NCBI RefSeq assembly: GCF_001643375.1
Contig: NZ_LSHB01000007.1
Span: 1-51,213 of the forward strand
Direction of reading: 5' to 3'
Length of the DNA: 51,213 nucleotides
From: Chryseobacterium sp. FP211-J200
Lineage (GTDB): Bacteria > Bacteroidota > Bacteroidia > Flavobacteriales > Weeksellaceae
Position numbers and translations under genes: made by a program. The notes below the pieces were generated by a model that had not been told where the DNA came from, did no database searches, and saw only the letters and a list, made by a program, of their open reading frames with translations. Below, piece after piece: positions 44,158 to 51,213 of this stretch. Position 1 is the first letter of the stretch. Every line of letters starts with the position of its first letter.

Positions 44158-44685
44158 ATGATGCAGGTAAACATTACGCTTTCCAACAAAGAAAAAAGAT
44201 ATTACTTCCTCTACCTATTGGGGTTGTTATTCTTTGGTGTATTGCTTATTTCAGTGATCACTTTGTACAGAACAGAATCGCCGTTCAACAATTCTGATAT
44301 TCTGGCCATCCAGACCTTGCAGGAGAAAGCAAAATTTGATGAGAGACAAAAAGTGGCGCAGCCGTTGATAGACAGCACCTTCAACAAGATCGAAAAAATA
44401 TCGGTCGACAATAATGATCCACTGCAGGAAAATGAGATCAAATACAGCATCAACGATATTGCCAATATCTTCGAAACCGTGAACATCTCCGACCCGAGAA
44501 AAGAGTCTTACAAGCAGATCGCTCAATTCTACAAAATGTATATAGAGGACAAGAACATTGCAGGCAAAAAAAATGAAAACATCAAGACCTTCAACAAGCA
44601 ATTTGAAGACTGTACAATCGGTTTCAAGGAACGGAAAAACCAAAAATTACAAAAAGACAACGCATTACTTATGAAAAATAACTAA
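44158..44685 (+). CDS. tssO: T6SSiii transmembrane protein, TssO-like
   Basis: 175 residues, one N-terminal membrane helix (FLYLLGLLFFGVLLISVITLY) after the segment NITLSNKEKRYY, then a helical periplasmic region (ILAIQTLQEKAKFDERQKVAQPLIDSTFNKI). Size, topology and the opening match what I recall of Bacteroidota TssO. TssO works with TssN, P, Q and R as the membrane complex replacing TssJLM. Confidence 0.65.
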   Translation: MMQVNITLSNKEKRYYFLYLLGLLFFGVLLISVITLYRTESPFNNSDILAIQTLQEKAKFDERQKVAQPLIDSTFNKIEKISVDNNDPLQENEIKYSINDIANIFETVNISDPRKESYKQIAQFYKMYIEDKNIAGKKNENIKTFNKQFEDCTIGFKERKNQKLQKDNALLMKNN

Positions 44686-44698
44686 CAACTGATCACTC

Positions 44699-45619
44699 AT
44701 GAATTATATCCAAAAAAACAAGAAGAACATTATCATTGCAGTCATAAGTCTTTTGCTTTTAGCAGCAGTAATTATTCTGTGGTTACAAAGGAAGGTCATC
44801 CATAGTTCCGACGATATTGTAGCGGCTGTCTATCCCAACTCTCTTAATGTTGGGGACACACTCACCTTTGAAGATAAAACCAACTTCGGGAAAAGTAGAA
44901 AATGGGATTTCGGAGATGGATTTAACTCCGAAAAGAACAAAGGTGCACACTTTTTCAAAAAACCAGGCTATTATCAAGTTTCTATCATCATCGATAACAA
45001 ATACACCAAGTCTTTCCCGGTTTTGGTCTCTGCAGGTGTTGCCAAAATGGTTGATACTGCAAAAGTGCCAAGCAAAATAGATGCTCCTACACAGGCGATG
45101 CAGCTGGAAAATGTATTCTTCCGCGCAGATTCTCCGGATGCTAAGAACTTCACATGGAAATTTGGTGAAACAGGCAATATCGATGCGAAAGAAAAAATGG
45201 CAACCTACGCCTTCAAAAATCCTGGAAACTACATTGTCACTTTATATACCGATGTGGACCAAGAACCAATCCAACATATGATCAAGATCCTGCCGGCTTA
45301 CGAAGAATTGGATGATGAAGCCGTTACAACACCTACAGTGACAGATATCTACAGCAAAATCAATGATGACTTCAAATACCATCTGCAACAAATAGCTGAC
45401 GGAAATAGTTTCAACAGCCATTATAATTATTTGCTAAGTACTTATCTGTGTAATAAAGACAATATCTCCGTCAATGTAAATGATAAAAACAACTCTTTTT
45501 ACTACTACTGCACCGGTTTGCAATTTGATAAAAAAAATTCTATACAGGAAGTGAAAACAACTTTGGATACCAACCAAAACTGTGTGATCAAAGTTGAAGT
45601 AAAACAAAGCAAGCAATAA
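44699..45619 (+). CDS. tssP: PKD-domain membrane protein, probable TssP
   Basis: 306 residues: an N-terminal membrane helix (IIIAVISLLLLAAVIILWL), then two PKD-like immunoglobulin-fold domains (about 38-110 with RKWDFGDGF and GYYQVSIII; about 125-200 with FTWKFGET and GNYIVTLYT), then a periplasmic C-terminal region. PKD domains mediate protein or glycan contacts. Position between the TssO-like gene and tssR, and membrane topology, fit TssP. The gene name is a context-based assignment. Confidence 0.62.
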   Translation: MNYIQKNKKNIIIAVISLLLLAAVIILWLQRKVIHSSDDIVAAVYPNSLNVGDTLTFEDKTNFGKSRKWDFGDGFNSEKNKGAHFFKKPGYYQVSIIIDNKYTKSFPVLVSAGVAKMVDTAKVPSKIDAPTQAMQLENVFFRADSPDAKNFTWKFGETGNIDAKEKMATYAFKNPGNYIVTLYTDVDQEPIQHMIKILPAYEELDDEAVTTPTVTDIYSKINDDFKYHLQQIADGNSFNSHYNYLLSTYLCNKDNISVNVNDKNNSFYYYCTGLQFDKKNSIQEVKTTLDTNQNCVIKVEVKQSKQ

Positions 45620-45637
45620 AAACTAAAAAAATAAATT

Positions 45638-48013
45638 ATGAAACGAAACTTTTTTAATGCTATCTATGTTTTAGGAGCTGTATATATATTATCTGGATGT
45701 CAAGTCCGCATTCCATCTCAGGAAACTCCGGATTCGCGGTTTTACGGTTACGTGGACCAAGTAAGAGTGAGTGATGGATTTCCGAAGAAGGCTGAACCTT
45801 GGGTGGTCATTTCCGACCGTGCTAATAATAGTGTTTTTATGGACAAAGGTGATGAGAAGTCACCAAAAGAGATCAAATTCCTGGAGCCGCTTTTGGTTGT
45901 TAAACAGAAAGAATCAAAAAATCTGGTAAAAGTTGCAGAATACAATCCGGATGCCTTGATGAAAAAAATACCTTCCAGATCTGTCAAAACATATGGTTGG
46001 ATTCCAAAAGATCAGTTATTATTATGGTCAAATTCTCTGAAAAGAAGTGATAATGGTTTTAATGTAAAAGCAGTTTTGTCTCCCAACAATTCTGACGTTT
46101 TGAAGAACGGATCCAAATATCTTAAAAATGATTCTGTTCTTATCTTCTCTTCACCAGACCTTACGAAACCAATCAATAAAAAATTACCTGTTGGTCAATT
46201 GGTTTACATATACAAGCAGTCGGAATCCAATCACAGATTTCTTATTGGAAAATCACCCTCCCTGAAAATAGACAGCATCTCTAAGGATATCTACGGTTGG
46301 GTTAGCTCAAACATGATTGCAAATTGGGGCGACAGAACTGCACTGAAAGTGGCATCCAATTTCAATTATGCAGGTGACAATAGCCAGGCAATTACAAAAC
46401 AATCTCCTGACGGCTCGGTTTCCGAAACAAAATTTGAAATCACAGATGCTGTCAATAGATCGGCTGTAGAAAATCTGGTTTCCGTTTCTCCCGCAACTAT
46501 AGACAGCACTAGAAAAGCGAGATTCTTTACCAACGCTTTGGACTACAGCAAGAATTTCGTTTACAATGTTTTGGGTCAGCCTGTTTATTATGATAGATTC
46601 AAGGAAATTACGAACCGCAGCAAAAACCTGAATATTATCTTCACTGTTGACATCAGCAGGAACAATACCCAAAATGCAGCACTTGCAAAATCTGTTTTTC
46701 AGGATATCCAGTTGAAATTGGACCAATTGAAATATTTTAGAAATATAAAATATGGCGTGGTCTTGTACAAGAATAATACTTGTGGTGAAGATATCCTTCC
46801 ATCATCATTAAGCAACAATTTTGAAGAGATCAACTCTTTCATAGATGTTCAAAGTGCCAATCAGAATTGCAGTAGCAACGGCGCTCAACCATTGCAGGAA
46901 GCACTTGAAATCACTGGCGAGATGATCAGCAAAGTTCCGGATGAGACCAATATTGTGGTGGTCGTTGGATCGACGGCTTCTAATTATGGAGGTCTCAGTT
47001 CTGCAATGCGCAATCTAACACTTGGAAGAGCAAAAATGTTATTTTTCCAGTCAGCATCTGGCTCGTCTGATTTTTATAACAATTTCGTTCTGTTATCAGA
47101 AAATATTTTGACTAGTACAGCAAGAAATATAGCCGAATTGGACAAATCAAGAATTGTGGACCAGAAGATGATCCTTGATAAGAATAATTACAATCTTGTC
47201 ATGGGAGAAGGCGGCGTTTATTCTTTGGATTATCCTAAAGCCAGTATGTCCCAGGGTTTCGTAGTTTATCCAAAAAAAGGAGAGATCAACTCTAGCAACC
47301 TTCTTGTAAAATCATTGGACAGCTTGATTGTTCAGGTCACCGATTATAATACCAATGTGAATGCATCTTTGAAAAGCTATTTCAAGTCGGCAGTTGGAAG
47401 TTCCAAAACAACTTTGAAGCCCGATTTCAGAAACCAATTTGCAGATGCTCCAGCTCTTATACCCACAGAAACTACAACACAGCTGATCACGTATGACAAT
47501 CCTTTCGTAACAAAAGGAACGTACTCTGATGAGTTCAAAGAAAGTTATCCGGCTGTTGAAAAAGGAATCCTATTGTCTGAGACCGAATATGATAAACTTC
47601 GCGCTTTCTATCAGGAAGTCTATCAGGAAACAAAAAGCTTCAGTCCTACCTTCAGTCAAGGCTCAGCAATCAATAGCTATGTTAAGGCGCTGAAAAAGTA
47701 TTATTCCGGAGAAGCAAAGTTTGATAAATCAAAACTTAAAAACCAATCTATGGCCTATTCTGTAGCAGTAAGCACCGGTTTTGACAATGCATCCGAAGAT
47801 ACACTTTCCAAATACAAGCTCAACGGATGGAAAAAACCGAAGGTCATTGCGAGCGATAATGTTAAAAATTATTTCAAACAATATAAAACATTGGCAGACA
47901 GATTGCTAAATAACAAAAGTAACCCGAAAGTGATCATCGATCAAAATGGTGAAAAGTTTTATTGGCTTAATAGATTCTTCATGCCAACCACGCAACCTGT
48001 AGAATCTCTGTAA
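45638..48013 (+). CDS. tssR: T6SSiii periplasmic protein TssR (lipoprotein, vWA-like)
   Basis: 791 residues with a lipoprotein signal (IYVLGAVYILSGC). The middle region (about 325-500) has a von Willebrand A-like fold, with a degenerate metal site in NIIFTVDISRNNTQNA. TssR is the large outer part of the T6SSiii membrane complex. Its stop codon shares a base with an ATG that would give TssB a 24-residue extension. Confidence 0.82.
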   Translation: MKRNFFNAIYVLGAVYILSGCQVRIPSQETPDSRFYGYVDQVRVSDGFPKKAEPWVVISDRANNSVFMDKGDEKSPKEIKFLEPLLVVKQKESKNLVKVAEYNPDALMKKIPSRSVKTYGWIPKDQLLLWSNSLKRSDNGFNVKAVLSPNNSDVLKNGSKYLKNDSVLIFSSPDLTKPINKKLPVGQLVYIYKQSESNHRFLIGKSPSLKIDSISKDIYGWVSSNMIANWGDRTALKVASNFNYAGDNSQAITKQSPDGSVSETKFEITDAVNRSAVENLVSVSPATIDSTRKARFFTNALDYSKNFVYNVLGQPVYYDRFKEITNRSKNLNIIFTVDISRNNTQNAALAKSVFQDIQLKLDQLKYFRNIKYGVVLYKNNTCGEDILPSSLSNNFEEINSFIDVQSANQNCSSNGAQPLQEALEITGEMISKVPDETNIVVVVGSTASNYGGLSSAMRNLTLGRAKMLFFQSASGSSDFYNNFVLLSENILTSTARNIAELDKSRIVDQKMILDKNNYNLVMGEGGVYSLDYPKASMSQGFVVYPKKGEINSSNLLVKSLDSLIVQVTDYNTNVNASLKSYFKSAVGSSKTTLKPDFRNQFADAPALIPTETTTQLITYDNPFVTKGTYSDEFKESYPAVEKGILLSETEYDKLRAFYQEVYQETKSFSPTFSQGSAINSYVKALKKYYSGEAKFDKSKLKNQSMAYSVAVSTGFDNASEDTLSKYKLNGWKKPKVIASDNVKNYFKQYKTLADRLLNNKSNPKVIIDQNGEKFYWLNRFFMPTTQPVESL

Positions 48014-48084
48014 TGTTTTCTTTTAATAAGATTCTAAAATATTTTAGTAAAAAATCAATTAATCAATCACAAAAAATAGATAAT

Positions 48085-48531
48085 ATGGCAATGTTTAATT
48101 ATGGTGTTGGGGGAAACGAAGTAAAAGTTGACGCCAACGAAGCGATCCAGGAAATCCAAGAGAACCGATCTCTAATTGTAGGTCAACTGACGGCAGATGA
48201 ACCTTTCATTCCAGAAATTGTAAAAGGTCTCAAATCGGTAGATGATGTTTTCAAGCATTTTCAACCATCAATCTCTGTACAACATGAGACAGAGGATGGA
48301 ACGTATGTGGACGAGGAGTTCAGGTTTCAGCAATTGGGAGATTTCACACCGAAAAATCTGACCCAAAACTCAGAATATCTAAAAACTTTGAGCATAGAGC
48401 AAGAGCAATATAATAAGATATTGAGACAATTGAAAAATAATAAGATTCTTAAAAACATCCTCGAAAATCCGCAGACGAAAGATGCATTGATAGAAGTGTT
48501 GAAGGAAGTTGCAGGAGAATTAGAAAAATAA
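48085..48531 (+). CDS. tssB: T6SS sheath protein TssB (VipA-like)
   Basis: 148 residues from the ATG at 48085 (MAMFNYGVGGNEVKVDANEA), the form I know from other Bacteroidota TssB. An in-frame ATG at 48013, overlapping the tssR stop, would add 24 basic residues. TssB pairs with TssC to form the contractile sheath. It lies 15 bases upstream of tssC. Confidence 0.92.
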   Translation: MAMFNYGVGGNEVKVDANEAIQEIQENRSLIVGQLTADEPFIPEIVKGLKSVDDVFKHFQPSISVQHETEDGTYVDEEFRFQQLGDFTPKNLTQNSEYLKTLSIEQEQYNKILRQLKNNKILKNILENPQTKDALIEVLKEVAGELEK

Positions 48532-48546
48532 AAAAAAACATAAACT

Positions 48547-49911
48547 ATGGATAATAAACCACAAGCACAGCAAAACCAGCAAGCCGGACAACAACAGCAA
48601 GACCACCGACAAGGTTCTGGATCAGCGATAAATGACCTGAACAAAGTTGGAGGATTCAATTTCATTGAAACTGTTGTAGATGGCATCGCCAATATGAATC
48701 CTACAAGAAAGGCTCGTAAAGAGATTTTTTTAAACGATTCCAACAAGCAGACCGAAAGAAAAGACCTTGCCCAGAAACTGAATCTGTGGATCTCATTATT
48801 GGAAAATAATGCAACCGCAGAGGAAATGGCTGAAACGTGCAAGAACAAAGCAATTTCGGCTGAGAAAAACCTTAAGACAAATCTCAAAAATAGTCTTTCG
48901 GAAATCCGTCAACTTGAGACCGCTTACCGTACGATGGCCCAGTTCTTCAAAAATACAGAACTTGATAAAGTGGACAACGTAAGCATCGTGAATGCATCTC
49001 TGGAACAGATGAAAGATCTGGACAATCCAATATTTATTGATGCCATCGCAGATGAATTCAAGCAAAACTATGACAGATTGGATCTGCGTGACAACTACTC
49101 TATCCTTGCGATCCCAGGATATCTAGGATCTAATAAAGTAGTTGAGAAATGGGCGAAGATCTGTAACGAGAACAAAGTTATGCTCGTAACCGATTTTGCC
49201 AACCTTGATAAACCGGATGATGTCGTAGACTTATTCCATTCTGCAAATCTGACTGGCGGTGAGCTACACAGAAGTAATGTCATCATGACTACAAATTGGC
49301 TTGTAGGAAGAGGAAGAGCTGAAGAAGTAGGCGAAGAGGAAAATGTAGACCTTCCACCATCAACTTCTATGGCCGGTAAAATCTACAAAACCTTGATGTC
49401 TCAGGTTGCAGCTGGTAAAAAACATGGTAACATCAATGAAGTGGATGCGGTAAAGTTTGACCTGAAGAAAAGTGAGATTTCCCAACTCGAAAAAATGGGA
49501 TTGGTGCCAATGGTCAATGAGTATGGAAAGATCATGGCTTTTTCGGCTAAGACGCTTTTCACAGGCGATAACATTGGTCTACAAACCTATTCTGTAGTTC
49601 GTGTTTTCGATTATGTGACAAAAGTTCTATTGGACTTCCTAAACAGAAGAGCTTTTGAAAACTGGAATCCAAGAAATGAAGATGATCTGAGAAGACAAAT
49701 TGTTACCTTCCTTGATGGCATCAAAGGTCCAGATAAACTGATCGAGAAATTCAAGATCGTGAGGTTCGAGCAGGATAAAGTCAACAAAGACCGCGTTTGG
49801 TTGGACATTAGAATGACACCTTACTTCCCAACAAAAAGTTTCGTTATAAAATTAGACGGACACAAAGGAGACGACGGAAACGAATGGGATGCTGAATACC
49901 AACAAGAATAA
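48547..49911 (+). CDS. tssC: T6SS sheath protein TssC (VipB-like)
   Basis: 454 residues: a Gln-rich, probably flexible N-terminus (about 1-25), then the sheath domain (LDNPIFIDAIADEFKQNYDRLDLRDNYSI, LAIPGYLGSNKVVEKWAKI, the LGS-like core) and a C-terminal region with TPYFPTKSFVIKLDGHKGD. It is the major sheath subunit. A terminator follows the stop codon. Confidence 0.93.
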   Translation: MDNKPQAQQNQQAGQQQQDHRQGSGSAINDLNKVGGFNFIETVVDGIANMNPTRKARKEIFLNDSNKQTERKDLAQKLNLWISLLENNATAEEMAETCKNKAISAEKNLKTNLKNSLSEIRQLETAYRTMAQFFKNTELDKVDNVSIVNASLEQMKDLDNPIFIDAIADEFKQNYDRLDLRDNYSILAIPGYLGSNKVVEKWAKICNENKVMLVTDFANLDKPDDVVDLFHSANLTGGELHRSNVIMTTNWLVGRGRAEEVGEEENVDLPPSTSMAGKIYKTLMSQVAAGKKHGNINEVDAVKFDLKKSEISQLEKMGLVPMVNEYGKIMAFSAKTLFTGDNIGLQTYSVVRVFDYVTKVLLDFLNRRAFENWNPRNEDDLRRQIVTFLDGIKGPDKLIEKFKIVRFEQDKVNKDRVWLDIRMTPYFPTKSFVIKLDGHKGDDGNEWDAEYQQE

Positions 49912-49932
49912 TATTAATTTAAAAAAATTAGT

Positions 49933-49972
49933 AAAGGGAATTTACAACTTCATGTGTGGATTCCCTTTTTTA
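49933..49972 (+). terminator. Terminator after tssC
   Basis: Arms AAAGGGAAT and ATTCCCTTT enclose a loop of about 18 bases and are followed by T-rich sequence. It may only attenuate, because the next gene starts 16 bases on with no obvious promoter of its own. Confidence 0.65.
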
Positions 49973-49987
49973 TTAAAATCCAGAGAA

Positions 49988-50443
49988 ATGAGAATATCAA
50001 GCCTTTACATCATCTACACAGCCATTGTCATTATCTCATTACCAGTTTCGTGCAAAAAGGAGTACGAGCGACCTGACCATTTTTCGGTAGACTTATTTGA
50101 AAATGAAAGAAATGAACAGCAGAAAAAAATGCTTTCACCAGAAGAAGCCACAGAGAAGAGCCTTATTGTGATCAAAAGTAATAGTACCGAATTGGTAAGC
50201 AAGTCCAAGATCAATAATAAAGTTTTATTCATATACCATATCAAGTCAGGGGAAACTATAAAATCGAGTAATGATACGATTCAGTTTCCAATCAGGCTCA
50301 TCTCGGATTACGATTTGAAAATAAGCAAATCTAACTCTGATTCTGCATCGATATATCTTATTCGTCCGCAATCATATAAGCTTTTAGTAAATGAGCTACA
50401 GGTACAATATCAAGCACTTCCGTCCGCACCTCTTTCAAATTGA
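49988..50443 (+). CDS. tssQ: Small lipoprotein, probable TssQ
   Basis: The start is at 49988 (MRISSLYIIYTAIVIISLPVSC, lipobox Cys22); the longer frame upstream runs back into tssC and the hairpin. The 151-residue product is mostly beta-rich. A short lipoprotein near tssB/tssC fits TssQ, the lipid-anchored part of the T6SSiii complex. I assign the name from context rather than a motif. Confidence 0.58.
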   Translation: MRISSLYIIYTAIVIISLPVSCKKEYERPDHFSVDLFENERNEQQKKMLSPEEATEKSLIVIKSNSTELVSKSKINNKVLFIYHIKSGETIKSSNDTIQFPIRLISDYDLKISKSNSDSASIYLIRPQSYKLLVNELQVQYQALPSAPLSN

Positions 50444-50483
50444 AATGAGAATTTAGACACAGTTCTAGAAATATTCTATAAAA

Positions 50484-50503
50484 TTGTAGTAATTCTACTA
50501 TTG
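50484..50503 (+). promoter_or_regulatory. Palindromic operator upstream of tssD copy 2
   Basis: TTGTAGTA-ATTC-TACTATTG: the inner TAGTA-ATTC-TACTA is identical to the site before tssD copy 1. It is placed at the same 20-base distance from the -7 element. The TTG at its right end also falls at the -33 distance. Confidence 0.75.
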
Positions 50504-50523
50504 AAAAAATAAGGTTATGGTTC

Positions 50524-50531
50524 TATCTTTG
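50524..50531 (+). promoter_or_regulatory. -7 promoter element of tssD copy 2
   Basis: TATCTTTG, identical to that of copy 1, followed by a 54-base leader whose last 30 bases are the same in both copies. Confidence 0.7.
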
Positions 50532-50585
50532 GAATATTGAAAGCGAGACAACAGATCATTTATTAATATTTAAAATTTAGAAATC

Positions 50586-50993
50586 ATGGCAAACAATTCA
50601 AGGGCCGTACTGAAATTCAACGGCGGATCAGAACAAAAGATCCTAAAACTAAATTATGGTGTATCAAGAAACACCGATGTCTCTGGAAGAGTAGCATCCG
50701 ACCCTTCTAACGCACTCATCAAGATCACCGTTGAAGCAACAGAAGATTCCGGGATCTTGGAAAGCTTGCTCAATGGAAAATACAAACCGACAAGTGGTGA
50801 AGTGACATTCAACAAATCTCACGAAGAAGGTACATTGACCACTTTGAAGTGGGAAAATGGCTATGTGATCCAGCACGAGGTTGATTATGACGCTTTGAAC
50901 GAGGACAACATGTTCATCAGCTTCGTTATCAGCGCAGAGAAGATCGATTATGGTAACTCAGCATACGACGGGATCTGGCCAGGAGCAAAATAG
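50586..50993 (+). CDS. tssD: T6SS tube protein TssD (Hcp), copy 2
   Basis: 135 residues, differing from copy 1 only by S for T in the NGGSEQ segment, E for D in KWENG and I for V in NMFISF. It has its own operator, promoter and terminator although it follows the sheath genes. The near-identity at protein level with clear synonymous drift shows strong selection on both copies. Confidence 0.95.
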   Translation: MANNSRAVLKFNGGSEQKILKLNYGVSRNTDVSGRVASDPSNALIKITVEATEDSGILESLLNGKYKPTSGEVTFNKSHEEGTLTTLKWENGYVIQHEVDYDALNEDNMFISFVISAEKIDYGNSAYDGIWPGAK

Positions 50994-51030
50994 TGTTTAA
51001 TCATCAATTCTACACCATATCATTGAGAAC

Positions 51031-51078
51031 AATCCTGATGAAAATCCATTTTTTTGGTGTTTTTCATCAGGATTTTTA
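51031..51078 (+). terminator. Terminator after tssD copy 2
   Basis: Arms AATCCTGATGAAAA and TTTTCATCAGGATT are followed by T. The core ATCCTGATGA arms are the same as after copy 1. The rest of the window to 51213 shows no gene. Confidence 0.8.
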
Positions 51079-51213
51079 CTTAATGATCATATTTTGAACA
51101 ACAATTGCATCATTCTTGATGTGGATCTCTAAATTAAGAAAATGAACATCTAATTGTAAACATTTTCATGGGTCTTACAATGGCCTTTTTTTAAAATTAC
51201 TAAAATCACCACA

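Noticed and set aside
31099-50993. Contractile injection system of the extracellular (eCIS/phage-tail) type
   Set aside because: TssK, TssN, ClpV-type TssH, TssR and Hcp-type TssD are T6SS-specific; no eCIS tail-fibre or cap genes are present.

Overview
The window comes from a Bacteroidota genome, most likely the Weeksellaceae (Chryseobacterium/Epilithonimonas group). The pointers are a T9SS type A sorting tail on a beta-helix protein, promoters of the TAnnTTTG type, AT-rich DNA without strong Shine-Dalgarno sites, many short-signal lipoproteins, and a type VI secretion system of the Bacteroidota-specific subtype T6SSiii. No tRNA, rRNA, CRISPR array, transposase or integrase was seen.

Left flank (1-11.2 kb) is housekeeping or ordinary accessory DNA: pyruvate dehydrogenase E1-alpha and E2, a PAP2-type membrane protein, a BlaI-type repressor, a DUF4153 membrane protein, a glycine-rich RRM protein, an aldo/keto reductase, a T9SS cargo, two small regulators and a retropepsin-like protein. 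It ends at 11.2-11.8 kb in two truncated genes fused tail to tail (an unknown membrane-anchored protein and the head of a GH28 polygalacturonase). This scar sits directly next to the first T6SS gene.

From 12.1 kb to the right end is a T6SSiii locus. Two nearly identical Hcp/TssD genes (12.2 and 50.6 kb) flank it. Each has the same promoter, the same palindrome and the same terminator hairpin. The minus-strand core runs tssH - metallopeptidase effector (frameshifted) - putative immunity lipoprotein - lytic transglycosylase - tssE - tssF - tssG - tssN - tssK, then a terminator. A second minus-strand unit follows: LysM protein - PAAR-like DUF4280 protein - two-enzyme effector (GH19-like plus M23) - putative immunity lipoprotein. 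The plus-strand arm is a LuxR-type regulator with a degenerate receiver, two small membrane proteins (one TssO-like), a PKD membrane protein (TssP-like), tssR, tssB, tssC, a TssQ-like lipoprotein and tssD. No VgrG/TssI is in the window. TssA, J, L and M are absent, as expected for subtype iii.

The most unusual part is 12.9-26.8 kb: about thirteen minus-strand genes, visibly more AT-rich than their surroundings, nearly all encoding lipoproteins. Several are paralogues of the lipoprotein directly downstream of the GH19/M23 effector, or of each other. They show swapped SH3 tails, a 399-bp duplication, truncated copies, gene-end remnants and one homopolymer frameshift. I interpret this as an actively recombining array of immunity (and orphan immunity) lipoproteins attached to a cell-wall-degrading T6SS effector module. 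The sequence shows the paralogy and mosaicism directly; the immunity function is inference.
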